Shown: positions 44,017-52,728 of the stretch, piece after piece
How the letters are laid out: each line of letters opens with the position of its first letter
Position numbering within the stretch: position 1 is the first letter of the stretch
NCBI GenBank assembly: GCA_014163555.1
Contig: JACJGO010000015.1
Coordinates: forward strand, 62,001-126,000
DNA length: 64,000 bases
Origin: Flavisolibacter longurius
GTDB lineage: Bacteria; Bacteroidota; Bacteroidia; Chitinophagales; Chitinophagaceae
Direction of reading: 5' to 3'
The notes under the pieces: model-generated
Told to the model about the DNA's origin: nothing
What the model saw: only the letters and a program-made list of their open reading frames with translations
Databases searched by the model: none
Translations under genes and position numbers: made by a program

Positions 44017-45488
44017 TATTGATTTTGTGCCGCTGTAATATTTTTCACTAAACTGTTGATGTAAACCTCAATGTTATCGTAACCAGTACTTAAGTTGCGA
44101 CTGGCTGCATTGGCTTTGGACGGATCCAGTTTCTGAGCTTTTTCCCAAGCATCCGGCATGCCATCACCATCCGCATCCGGCAGTGCGGGAGCAGACTGCA
44201 ATTCGGGCCATCCACCCACGTCCTTTTGACTGTCAATGATACCCAACAGGCTTCCGCCCGAACCATTTGCGGTGTAGGTTCCGTTTTTCACAGAGAGCAA
44301 AATGCGTGCATCGGCTGCATCCCGCTTGAACGAAGCACCTGCGTATTCAAGAACTTTGGTGTAGGCTTCTTGCGCTGTATGGGTTGTAACATTATCGCCA
44401 ACCGGATGCGCCGCCGTCAACCGCATGGCTGCTTTATCCGCATCGGAAACGGTTCCGTAGCTGCTGTGAAACTGATTGTACACGCCATAGGTCCAGTTAT
44501 CAGCCGTGGCTCTTGTACTGCCTTCCACGACATTGCCGTCAATAAAAAACTTGCCCCAGATGTTGTACACTTCCGTACCAATGTTCTTGTTTTTATCGGG
44601 GGAAAAAATGCGTTCTTTTTTTGTGGTAGCCGGCCCGGGTTTGTAATAGTTATTAACGATGTTAATGTTCATGGCTTCGCCACCGTAAGCACTATTACTG
44701 GCCCAATTGTAAAGAACATTGTTGCGGTAGTCAACCAGGTCCGTCAACGCAAACGCCTTCCCGGCCTCTTCGCCAAAACGTGGATTGCGGCTGTCGTGAT
44801 GGGCCAGCAGATTGTGGTGAAAAGAAGCTTTCCTGCCGCCAAAAATACCACCGTAGCCGTGTGCCCCTTTGCTGTGGACCGAGTTGCGCAGGCTTTCGGC
44901 AATCATGCTCCATTGCAGGGTAAAGTTTTCGTTGGCATAGAACGACGTGCATTCATCCACACTCCAGCTCATCGAGCAATGATCAATGATGATGTTCCTG
45001 TGAAAACGTCCGCCAAGTGCGTCGGACTCCTGGCCGCTTTCATCACCCAGTCGAAAGCGCAAATAACGGATGATCACATTATCGGCATCAATACCCAGGG
45101 CATAATTCTTCAGGCAAATCCCATAACCGGGCGCCGTTTGTCCCGCTATGGTAATGTTGCCATTGCGAATGGACAATCCACTCCTGAGGGCAATGGTTCC
45201 CGCTACATCAAAAATGATGACGCGGGCACCAGAAGCATTGATGGCTTCCCGAAGGCTGCCAGGCCCTGCATCATTCAGGTTCGTTACTTTGATCACACGA
45301 CCACCCCTACCTCCCGTTGCTTCGCGGCCAAAGCCTTCAGCACCGGGAAATGCAAACGCTGTTTCAGTAACAGGCACAGGTCCTTCCGATACCGGTTCTA
45401 CATTGCCACCGCCCGTTTCTTTTTTCTGGCAGGAAGAATGGAGAAAGCCCAAACTGAAAAGAATACCGAAAATCAAATTTGTATGCAT
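44016..45488 (-). CDS. pectate lyase PL1, lipoprotein (first of two)
   Basis: A 490-residue paralogue of the next PL1 gene's product, with a lipobox (FLHSSC). It shows FAFPGAEGFGREATGGRGG, VTNLNDAGPGSLREAI, ITIAGQTAPGYGICL, VIIRYLRFRLGDESGQESDALGG, HCSMSWSVDECTSF and HHNLLAHHDSRNPRFG. It ends with a DADGDGMPDAWEKAQ calcium-loop-like motif. The two copies share layout and motifs but differ through most of their length, so they may prefer different pectin lengths or methylation. It follows the surface lipoprotein gene by about 70 bases. Confidence 0.9.
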   Translation of the reverse strand: MHTNLIFGILFSLGFLHSSCQKKETGGGNVEPVSEGPVPVTETAFAFPGAEGFGREATGGRGGRVIKVTNLNDAGPGSLREAINASGARVIIFDVAGTIALRSGLSIRNGNITIAGQTAPGYGICLKNYALGIDADNVIIRYLRFRLGDESGQESDALGGRFHRNIIIDHCSMSWSVDECTSFYANENFTLQWSMIAESLRNSVHSKGAHGYGGIFGGRKASFHHNLLAHHDSRNPRFGEEAGKAFALTDLVDYRNNVLYNWASNSAYGGEAMNINIVNNYYKPGPATTKKERIFSPDKNKNIGTEVYNIWGKFFIDGNVVEGSTRATADNWTYGVYNQFHSSYGTVSDADKAAMRLTAAHPVGDNVTTHTAQEAYTKVLEYAGASFKRDAADARILLSVKNGTYTANGSGGSLLGIIDSQKDVGGWPELQSAPALPDADGDGMPDAWEKAQKLDPSKANAASRNLSTGYDNIEVYINSLVKNITAAQNQ

Positions 45489-45560
45489 TGGCTTCAGCTA
45501 AAAATGTACGGACAAGGGAAAGGTGTGAACTCCTGTTCACACCCCTGTATGCGTTCAGAT

Positions 45561-47135
45561 TTATAACCTCCACCGCGGATCACCAGCGCTGCTGCGTCCA
45601 GGGAACAGGTTGTCAATGATCATGAAATTTCCGTTTGCCGGCGCCTGCCACAATTCCGTTGACTTCCGGCTGTAGTTGATGACGTTGGGAAAATCACTTC
45701 CAGCCGATTCATAGTCACTGGTACGGTAATTATTACTGGCATTGATCGTAGTGGAAGCACTGGCTCTGAAATCACGTATAGCGATGCTGCCTGTTCCCGG
45801 ATTGGGTTTACCCATGCCGAAAATGTTGTTGTTGACCGTTATACCATTGGGCACATTACGGGAGCCGGCATCAATGATGTAGTTACTGCCACCACCCAAT
45901 GGTGTTTCGTTGAACGTGCAATTTTCAATAAGGATCGCACCTCCCATATCATTTTTGCTGCTGGTAATTATCTTCTCCACTTTGTAAAAGGTGGAATTGC
46001 GCAAGGTGATGTTGTTCGCTTTACACGTGGCGTTGTCAACGATAATCACACCGTAATTGGAGATACTGTCAATCGTTGAGTTTTCAATCAGGAAATTCGA
46101 AACGGTTGTTGTTCCTGACTGCAAACGAACCAGCCCGCGGAAAATCTCAGCATGACAGTTTACAAATTTCATTGTACCTACGGTAGCACTTCGCGTGGTG
46201 TTGAATACATACCGCGAAGAATAGCTACTGCCATAGAGGTAAACATCGTTGAACTCAATTTGATCGATCACGCTGCCTTCTGCAAAATTGAAATTGCTGG
46301 TGAAATAGAGTTTTGCCTGCTCACTCGCCATAAGGTCGGAGCCGCTGGTAATGGTGATATTTTTACCAATATCAATTGCTGAAGAAATTTCATAGACTTC
46401 GCCCCTCTTTAACAGGACCGTGCTGCCTGCCGGAATAATCGGAATTGTATCGGCCAGCACTGAAGGCCGGCCCTCGATATCCCGAAGGTCGATAATGGTA
46501 CCGCTGTATGGTGCTTTGGTGGTAAAATCGGCCCAGCCCCTTAGGGTCGTACCGCTGTAAAGGAAAATGGTATGCGGCGTTGCGGAAGCCAGTCCGCTGA
46601 TAATCCGGTACTGATTGCTGACATCAGTTGCTGAAAGCGTTACCTCTCTCACAACAGAACTGTCAGCCGTTTTAATGATCCGAATGCGGGAAACCGCAGC
46701 TCCGCTTTTTGCCCAGGTCACTTTTACGGCAGCATCGGTTATGTCACTTACGCCGGGCACATTCAGAATGGTAGGGAAACGCGGCGTTTTGATGGAACCC
46801 AACAGCGAATACCGTGAGCTGTAAACCGTATCTTCCGCATTGGCCCTAACCTGCACCTGGTAGGTTTTTTCCCAGCCCAGGTTTTCAAAACGCACATAAT
46901 TGGTATCGACATTTACTGTAGCCAGTACGGTTTTGAATGTATCCATACTCAGTTGGGCTGTGTACGAACGGGCACTCCCAATCTGTTGCCATTTTGCTTC
47001 AACCCAGTTGCCTTCAGCAACCAATTGTTCTTTCAACACAGGACGAAACAAACGGGTAGGTTCCAATTCCTCTGTCTTTCGGCAGGCGGCGAGGAAAAGC
47101 GTCATGACAGTTATGGCAAGCAATATATTTCTCAT
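45561..47135 (-). CDS. surface lipoprotein with Fn3-like and DUF5123 domains
   Basis: A 524-residue predicted outer-membrane lipoprotein (lipobox FLAAC, ATG 47133-47135; a start four codons earlier is less likely). Residues about 30-200 form two fibronectin-III-like beta domains (VEAKWQQIGSARSYTAQL, VKVTWAKSGAAVSRIRI). Residues about 215-520 form a parallel beta-helix of DUF4957/DUF5123 type ending in AGDPRW. It occupies the SusE/SusF place just after SusD, so it is a likely pectin-binding surface protein; no catalytic motif is seen. The binding role is inferred from position. Confidence 0.82.
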   Translation of the reverse strand: MRNILLAITVMTLFLAACRKTEELEPTRLFRPVLKEQLVAEGNWVEAKWQQIGSARSYTAQLSMDTFKTVLATVNVDTNYVRFENLGWEKTYQVQVRANAEDTVYSSRYSLLGSIKTPRFPTILNVPGVSDITDAAVKVTWAKSGAAVSRIRIIKTADSSVVREVTLSATDVSNQYRIISGLASATPHTIFLYSGTTLRGWADFTTKAPYSGTIIDLRDIEGRPSVLADTIPIIPAGSTVLLKRGEVYEISSAIDIGKNITITSGSDLMASEQAKLYFTSNFNFAEGSVIDQIEFNDVYLYGSSYSSRYVFNTTRSATVGTMKFVNCHAEIFRGLVRLQSGTTTVSNFLIENSTIDSISNYGVIIVDNATCKANNITLRNSTFYKVEKIITSSKNDMGGAILIENCTFNETPLGGGSNYIIDAGSRNVPNGITVNNNIFGMGKPNPGTGSIAIRDFRASASTTINASNNYRTSDYESAGSDFPNVINYSRKSTELWQAPANGNFMIIDNLFPGRSSAGDPRWRL

Positions 47136-47165
47136 AATAAGATGCATTTTTTGTTCTCTTAAATC

Positions 47166-48971
47166 TTAATATCCATATTGGTTCTGAAGCGTGCCTTTGC
47201 TGTTGGTTACCACCGAAGAATGCAAGGGCAGAATGTAACGTAGCGGTGTGGCACCAGTGTTGTCCGTATACCCTCTCCATTGGCGGGTGATATAATCGGC
47301 CGGTGCATTGTTGGTTGTATTCCACAGGGCACGCAACCAGTTCACACGGGTATTGTATTCCTCCGGAATGGTGCCGGTGGCCTTGTAGTACCGGTTAAGG
47401 AATGAAATAGACTTGTCGGCGTTGCGCTTGTAGTACTGATAATCTGCCAGGTTTGCGTACGTACCCGTACCGGCAACGGCATCCTCGCCCATTTTTATCA
47501 GGGTGTTCCGCGCTTCGGCCACTTTTTTACCAAACAGGTTCCAACGCTCCAGGTCATACTTGCGCAAAAATTCCCCGCCAAATTCCCAGGCACGTTCGTT
47601 TACAATGGCATCAAAAAATGAGTTTTTGGAACCGGAAACCGAACCCACATATGCATTCACCTTTTCAGCCCATAACGATTGCGGGAAGGCACGCTGGCGA
47701 ACCTGTCGCAACGCATCCTGGGCCGTAGCTGTCGGACCATTCAATTCATTCTCGCTTTCTGCCAGCATCAACAACACATCTGAATAGCGCATCATGGGCC
47801 AGTTGATACCGGTTCCTTTTGCGGATGCTGGCCCTAAGGGTGCAGGCACCAGCATGCGGTTCCATTTATTGATGGTAATGCTTGTGGGTCCAGTCGGCAT
47901 CTGCGCCAGCGTATCGTTATAGGAAATGATAGAAGCGGTTGCGGGTAACCGCAAGTCCGTTGTGTCAAACGAATGGTAATAATTCGGTGTCAGATACATC
48001 TGGATGGTGGTAGCACCGTAGGAATGATAGCCGGTGCTGTTGGTAACTGTCACACCCACCGACCAGGCCACATCGCCATAACCCGGATGGAAAGCTACTT
48101 CCCATAACACATCGCTGTTGACCGGCTTAATGTATTTGTTTTCATTCATGAAAACCGAAGCAAAATCCGGCAAAGGCCTTGGCTTCAGATCGATTAATTT
48201 CTTTGCATACGTATTGGCGATCTGGTAGTAGTCACGATAATCGTCTTTGCGACGCATCTGCATATCGGGATAAAGCCAATAGCCTCCGCGCATAAGAGCC
48301 AATCGGGAGATAAAACCCATGACATACTCACGGTTGATACGTTCGATACCAAAATCCAACTGATCGGCCCAGAACATATCACCTTCCACGCTGATCAGGT
48401 CATTGATCAGGAAGGTAAGGATGCTGTCACGACCAGTACGGGGCTGGTAAAAATCATCACCCGCACGGGAAGGAGTAGCTTTGAACGGCACATCACCCCA
48501 ATGGTTCATCAGCATGTAGTACCAATAGGCACGGAGGGCTTTTACTTCACCGAGCAATTGCTTGTATTGACGGTTGCCGGGATCATTGGCCAATGCAATT
48601 TTTGTCAGTCCTTCTTCACACTCATTGGCGCGGTTGATGGCGTTGTAGGCGTTGTTCCAAACCGTCAGCAGGTCAGGGTTGGAAGCCGTGGCTTCAAACG
48701 ACCAGATGTCGCGGCGTGAGTTATCGGGAGAAGCGCCAACAGGACCTACTTCTACATCGGTATTGCCGGCAAAGTTGTTGGACAAACGAGAGGTAAAGGC
48801 ATCCTGGTTGAACAGGGCATAGACACTGTTTACTGCTTTTTTAGCATCGGTCTCGCTGCTGAAAATATAATCCTGCGAAAAGTTGGAAGGCGAATCGGCC
48901 GTCAGAAACTTTTTACACGAAACCATTAGCAGGGTGGAAAAAGCTAAAACGGAGTATAGAATGCGTTTCAT
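47166..48971 (-). CDS. susD: SusD/RagB family pectin-binding lipoprotein
   Basis: A 601-residue outer-membrane lipoprotein with lipobox LLMVSC. It has the SusD fold: TPR-like helices near the N-terminus (ANECEEGLTKIALANDPGNRQYKQLLGEVKALRAYWYYMLMNHWGDVPF) and a C-terminal EWNLFGK-like RKYDLERWNLFGK segment. It binds glycan at the cell surface and caps the SusC channel encoded 32 bases upstream. The surrounding enzymes point to a pectic oligosaccharide as ligand. Confidence 0.93.
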   Translation of the reverse strand: MKRILYSVLAFSTLLMVSCKKFLTADSPSNFSQDYIFSSETDAKKAVNSVYALFNQDAFTSRLSNNFAGNTDVEVGPVGASPDNSRRDIWSFEATASNPDLLTVWNNAYNAINRANECEEGLTKIALANDPGNRQYKQLLGEVKALRAYWYYMLMNHWGDVPFKATPSRAGDDFYQPRTGRDSILTFLINDLISVEGDMFWADQLDFGIERINREYVMGFISRLALMRGGYWLYPDMQMRRKDDYRDYYQIANTYAKKLIDLKPRPLPDFASVFMNENKYIKPVNSDVLWEVAFHPGYGDVAWSVGVTVTNSTGYHSYGATTIQMYLTPNYYHSFDTTDLRLPATASIISYNDTLAQMPTGPTSITINKWNRMLVPAPLGPASAKGTGINWPMMRYSDVLLMLAESENELNGPTATAQDALRQVRQRAFPQSLWAEKVNAYVGSVSGSKNSFFDAIVNERAWEFGGEFLRKYDLERWNLFGKKVAEARNTLIKMGEDAVAGTGTYANLADYQYYKRNADKSISFLNRYYKATGTIPEEYNTRVNWLRALWNTTNNAPADYITRQWRGYTDNTGATPLRYILPLHSSVVTNSKGTLQNQYGY

Positions 48972-49003
48972 TATACGAAGTGTTAAGCGTTTAAAGAATG
49001 GGA

Positions 49004-52000
49004 TTAAAACGTCACATTAATTCCCGCTGTATATGTGCGGCTTTTCGGATAAGCAGAATAATCGACACCCGGTGTTAACTGGCTGTAGCTGCTGCTCCGT
49101 GTTGTGCTTACTTCCGGATCGTAGCCACTGTATTTCGTCCACAGGAAAGCATTGTACGCGGTCACGTATACACGCAGTTTGCTGATGGACGCTTTGGAGG
49201 TTAGCTTAAATGGAAGCGTGTAACCCAATGAAATGTTATTTAACCGGAGGAAAGATCCATCTTCCACCGCCCAGGAATGAAATACCGGTGAGGCCGTGCC
49301 CATAGAAAATGGCGACCAGATGGTGGCGTTGGGATTCAGCTTGCGCAGGTCTTCCAGTTCTGTTACCAGGTTGCCCTGCATATCAATATAATGGAAACGA
49401 TTTTCATAATTGGAGGTGTTTAGCATATTGCCATATGTGCTTCTGTAAAGCATGTTGTGGGCAATTTTTCCGGTATTGTAAACGTCGTTACCATACACCC
49501 AGTTAAAGAAGGCCGAAAAGTCAAACCCTTTGTAGGCACTGTTTATTCCGAAACCACCAGTCGCTTTGGGCAGTGCACTACCGATGATCTGCCGATCAGC
49601 TGCTGTAATCACTCCATCACCCTGGTCAGGAACACCGTCACCGTCTGTATCAACGGTTGGCAAATCTTTCAGCTTTAACACACCCGGCCGTACACTGATG
49701 CCTCCCAATAGTGAACCTACATTGGCAACGCCGGGCTTTAACGTATAGCGGCCGTTTGTTGCATTATAGGATTCAAAATCATCCACGGTGTACATGCCAT
49801 CAGTTACATAGCCATACATCAAACCAATAGTGCGACCAACAATCAGGCGATAATCATCAATGGTCTTCAGATCGGTGCCGGCCCAGTTCGAGTTAAATGA
49901 TTGTTCGTTCACGCCGTCCAGTGCATCGATGCGGGCCCGGTTGATACCAACGTTGAAGTTAGCGGAAAGCTGGAAGTCCTTGCCGCTGATGATGTTTCCG
50001 GTCAAAGCTAATTCTATACCGCGGTTAGAGGTCTGCCCGATGTTACGCTGCTGCGTGGTGAAACCTGTTGTTTGCGGAATCACAGATTGTACCAGCAGGT
50101 CTTTTGTTGTGTTCTTGTAAAAATCAAGGGTACCACTCAGCCTGTTTTTAAACAACGTGAAGTCCAAACCAATGTTACGGGTGATGGTCGTCTCCCAACG
50201 AATGTCCGGATTGGGTAACTGGTTGCCGGCAAAGGTGTAGTAAGGTTGTGCTACATCGCCAAAGCCGATAGGGCGGTTATCTGTTGGAGAAAACAATACC
50301 CGCCACTGATCGTTTCCAATATTATTGTTACCGGCTGTTCCATAGCTCAGGCGCAGCTTAAGGTCATTTACGAAGGTTGCGTTCTCCATAAAGTCTTCTC
50401 CGGAAACACGCCACGCAAAAGAGGCGGCAGGGAAAAGCCCCCATTGTTTGCCGGGAGCAAACTTGGTAGAACCATCGTAACGGGCCGTCAGGTTAAAAAT
50501 GTATTTGTTGTCCAGTTGGTAAATGGCCCGGCCAAAGAAAGAAGCGATTTTATTGCCTGCAAATTCATTGGTTGTGTGACGGTCCTGTGTCCCGAGTGTC
50601 ATGGTGGCAAACAGCTTTTCCGGAGTGATGTTTTCGGCAAAGTATTTCGCACGATTGTACTCTTCAAAGCCTTGTCCCAGGGCCAATATCTCCTGCCCAA
50701 CCAGGAAGTTGAAATCGTGCTTGGCACCGCTGCGCAGTCTGTAGTTCAGTGTGTTGGTCCAGCGATAGCCAGTGCTGTTGAATTGGGAAATTTCTCCCAT
50801 AGGAAGGTTGCCTCCCTCATTGCGGGAAGTGCTGGTCAACGGACCAAAATAGCGGCGGTTGTTGCCCCATCCAAGGTCATATCCAAATTCAGAGCGATAG
50901 GTCAGCTCTTTCAGAATATTCCAGGAAGCAGCAATGTTCATGTTCAGCACACGGTTGGTACGCTTGCGGTAATCCTGAGCCGCCAGTTGGATGGGGTTGA
51001 TCAGGTTACGCAAAAACTGGTCGTAATCGTCGCCACTACCCGGGTCCACAATGATCATATCAGCGATGCCGTTCACCGGCCGGGTGGTAATGCCATCCCC
51101 CACACGCAGGCTGGATCCGCCGGAAGTTCCTGCTCCATCGATGATGGTATGTGTATAGCGGGAAGCAAAATCAAAACGCAGTGCTTTTGAAACTTCATGG
51201 TTTAATTTAAAGTTCAGGTAATTGCGCTGGTAGCCCGAACCCGGCACCAGGCCCTGGTCGTTGTTGTTAGTGAAGGTCAGCGCCATTCTTGTTTTCTCCG
51301 TGCCGCCGGTTACGCTGAAATTATGCTGCTGCGAATAAACAGGATTGCCGAAGAGACGTTTTTGCCAATCGGTTCCTTTTTGATTTTTATACAGTTCCAG
51401 GTCATCATATACACCAAAATAACGGGAGAAGTTATCGACATCCGTTTGGCTCCGTAACCGTGCATATTCGTACTGGGCCAGCACAAATTCGTAAGGAGAT
51501 AGCACTTCAAGTTTACGCGGCAGGTTTCGCTGCTGCACAAACCCGTTGTAGTTGATGGTGGTCTTTCCGCCTCGGGCACTTTTGGTCGTGATGATAACGA
51601 CGCCGTTGGCACCGGCAGCACCGTAAATGGCCGATGTAGCTGCATCTTTCAGGATATCGATGCTGGCAATATCCGAAGGAGCAATGTCATTGATGCTGTT
51701 CACACGGAAACCATCCACGATATACAGTGGAGAGTTATCGCCGGTCAACGAACCGCCACCCCGCACTCGGATTACGATCTCCGCACCGGGAGCACCATCA
51801 ACGGTGGTTACCTGTACACCTGGCAGGCGTCCGGTGATCGCTTCTGCTGCATTGGCCACTGGTATCTTTTCCAAGTCTCTTGCGCCTATAGAAGAAATGG
51901 TACCTGTAAGGTCTTTTCTTCGCGTGGTACCATACCCGATCACCACAATATCATTTAGTGCAGAAACCTCCTCGGCCAATGTTACATCCACCGTTGAGCG

Positions 52001-52264
52001 GGTGCCCACGGAAACTTCCTGCCGGGTGTAGCCAATGGAGGAATACACCAGCACCACGTTGCTTCTGTCAGGGATGCTAATGGTGTAACGGCCTTCCGTA
52101 TTGGTGGATGTACTGGTTTGTGTGCCTTTAATGGTAACAGAAACGCCTCCCAGTCCGTTTGTGGCACTATCGGACACAACACGGCCGGTAACCGTACGTG
52201 TTTGCGCCCAAACCAAAACGGAGCAAAAGCAGGCAAGTAGCGTTAGAATCAACTTTCTTTCCAT
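49004..52264 (-). CDS. susC: SusC/RagA TonB-linked outer-membrane transporter
   Basis: A 1087-residue TonB-dependent transporter with a signal peptide (ILTLLACFCSVLVWAQ). ATG 52262-52264 (MERK) was chosen over a TTG two codons upstream. A carboxypeptidase-D-like domain (VTGRVVSDSATNGLGGVSVTIKG) precedes the plug with VIGYGTTRRKDLTGTISSI, VRVRGGGSLTGDNSPLYIVDG and IEILKD-like IDILKDAATSAIYGAAGANGVVIITTK. The C-terminus ends in an aromatic strand (YTAGINVTF). It should import pectic oligomers together with SusD. It is first in a leftward operon of about eleven genes. Confidence 0.94.
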   Translation of the reverse strand: MERKLILTLLACFCSVLVWAQTRTVTGRVVSDSATNGLGGVSVTIKGTQTSTSTNTEGRYTISIPDRSNVVLVYSSIGYTRQEVSVGTRSTVDVTLAEEVSALNDIVVIGYGTTRRKDLTGTISSIGARDLEKIPVANAAEAITGRLPGVQVTTVDGAPGAEIVIRVRGGGSLTGDNSPLYIVDGFRVNSINDIAPSDIASIDILKDAATSAIYGAAGANGVVIITTKSARGGKTTINYNGFVQQRNLPRKLEVLSPYEFVLAQYEYARLRSQTDVDNFSRYFGVYDDLELYKNQKGTDWQKRLFGNPVYSQQHNFSVTGGTEKTRMALTFTNNNDQGLVPGSGYQRNYLNFKLNHEVSKALRFDFASRYTHTIIDGAGTSGGSSLRVGDGITTRPVNGIADMIIVDPGSGDDYDQFLRNLINPIQLAAQDYRKRTNRVLNMNIAASWNILKELTYRSEFGYDLGWGNNRRYFGPLTSTSRNEGGNLPMGEISQFNSTGYRWTNTLNYRLRSGAKHDFNFLVGQEILALGQGFEEYNRAKYFAENITPEKLFATMTLGTQDRHTTNEFAGNKIASFFGRAIYQLDNKYIFNLTARYDGSTKFAPGKQWGLFPAASFAWRVSGEDFMENATFVNDLKLRLSYGTAGNNNIGNDQWRVLFSPTDNRPIGFGDVAQPYYTFAGNQLPNPDIRWETTITRNIGLDFTLFKNRLSGTLDFYKNTTKDLLVQSVIPQTTGFTTQQRNIGQTSNRGIELALTGNIISGKDFQLSANFNVGINRARIDALDGVNEQSFNSNWAGTDLKTIDDYRLIVGRTIGLMYGYVTDGMYTVDDFESYNATNGRYTLKPGVANVGSLLGGISVRPGVLKLKDLPTVDTDGDGVPDQGDGVITAADRQIIGSALPKATGGFGINSAYKGFDFSAFFNWVYGNDVYNTGKIAHNMLYRSTYGNMLNTSNYENRFHYIDMQGNLVTELEDLRKLNPNATIWSPFSMGTASPVFHSWAVEDGSFLRLNNISLGYTLPFKLTSKASISKLRVYVTAYNAFLWTKYSGYDPEVSTTRSSSYSQLTPGVDYSAYPKSRTYTAGINVTF

Positions 52265-52576
52265 AAACAAGCTTGAAATGAATTAATGTTTAGTCGTCGT
52301 TTTTATTAAGATCAGTAAATCCTCTTTTCAAGAACACATTTTTGATGCGCACTTTATCTTACTCTATTTTTTATCCTACATACTCCAGCCCGTAACAATG
52401 GTGGTAAAACAGGATTGGTGGTGACGTCATGAACTACAAAGACACCCGCCATTCTAACCGGAATAAAAAGGAAAAAAAAGTCTTTATTCATGACAGTAAT
52501 CAGCTTCGCAATCATTGAACGGTAATTGAAGAAAGCCGCATAGCAATCAATCTATTTTAATAAGGGCTTTCGTAAA

Positions 52577-52606
52577 CAAGTCTAAACAGATATTCAGAGC
52601 CGGCAA
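52577..52606 (-). promoter_or_regulatory. promoter of the SusC pectin operon
   Basis: On the minus strand a GCTTGC -33 box (TTG at 52604-52606) is followed by 19 bases and TAGACTTG (52577-52584). Boxes, spacing and most of the spacer (CTCTGAATA, CTGTT) match the promoter at 33732-33763. Confidence 0.75.
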
Positions 52607-52619
52607 GCGTATTGAAACT

Positions 52620-52661
52620 CTTTTTTTACGCAATCGTTACCGATAACGTTTGCAATTGCGG
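52620..52661. promoter_or_regulatory. pectin-regulon operator, SusC/LacI copy
   Basis: A C, seven Ts and ACGCAATCGTTACCG (52628-52642), then ATAACGTTTGCAA. The CG centres (52635 and 52647) are 12 bp apart, as at the GH28 promoter. It lies upstream of the susC -33 box and also 70-110 bases upstream of the lacI start, so it could control both directions. Confidence 0.75.
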
Positions 52662-52668
52662 CACCTCC

Positions 52669-52690
52669 GCTAAAAATCAATATTTTTAGC
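52669..52690. promoter_or_regulatory. A/T-rich inverted repeat upstream of lacI
   Basis: GCTAAAAAT-CAAT-ATTTTTAGC, a perfect 9-bp inverted repeat ending 38 bases before the lacI ATG. It could be an mRNA hairpin or a protein site; it lacks the CG centre of LacI-family operators. Confidence 0.45.
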
Positions 52691-52728
52691 CTGAATTTTT
52701 CACGATCAGTAACCTCCGATTTGCGCTC

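Larger units (their letters stand above)
52265..52728. other. divergent control region between susC and lacI
   Basis: This 464-base stretch has no supported gene. It holds the leftward susC promoter (52577-52606), the paired operator (52620-52661) and an A/T inverted repeat close to the lacI start. The 310 bases nearest susC would be an unusually long 5' leader for its mRNA. Confidence 0.7.

Noticed and set aside
44226-45566. 446-codon plus-strand frame opposite a PL1 gene
   Set aside because: Long because of codon bias in the PL1 gene; no start context or recognisable fold.
50246-51190. 314-codon plus-strand frame within susC
   Set aside because: Antisense shadow of the SusC barrel; no domain of its own.
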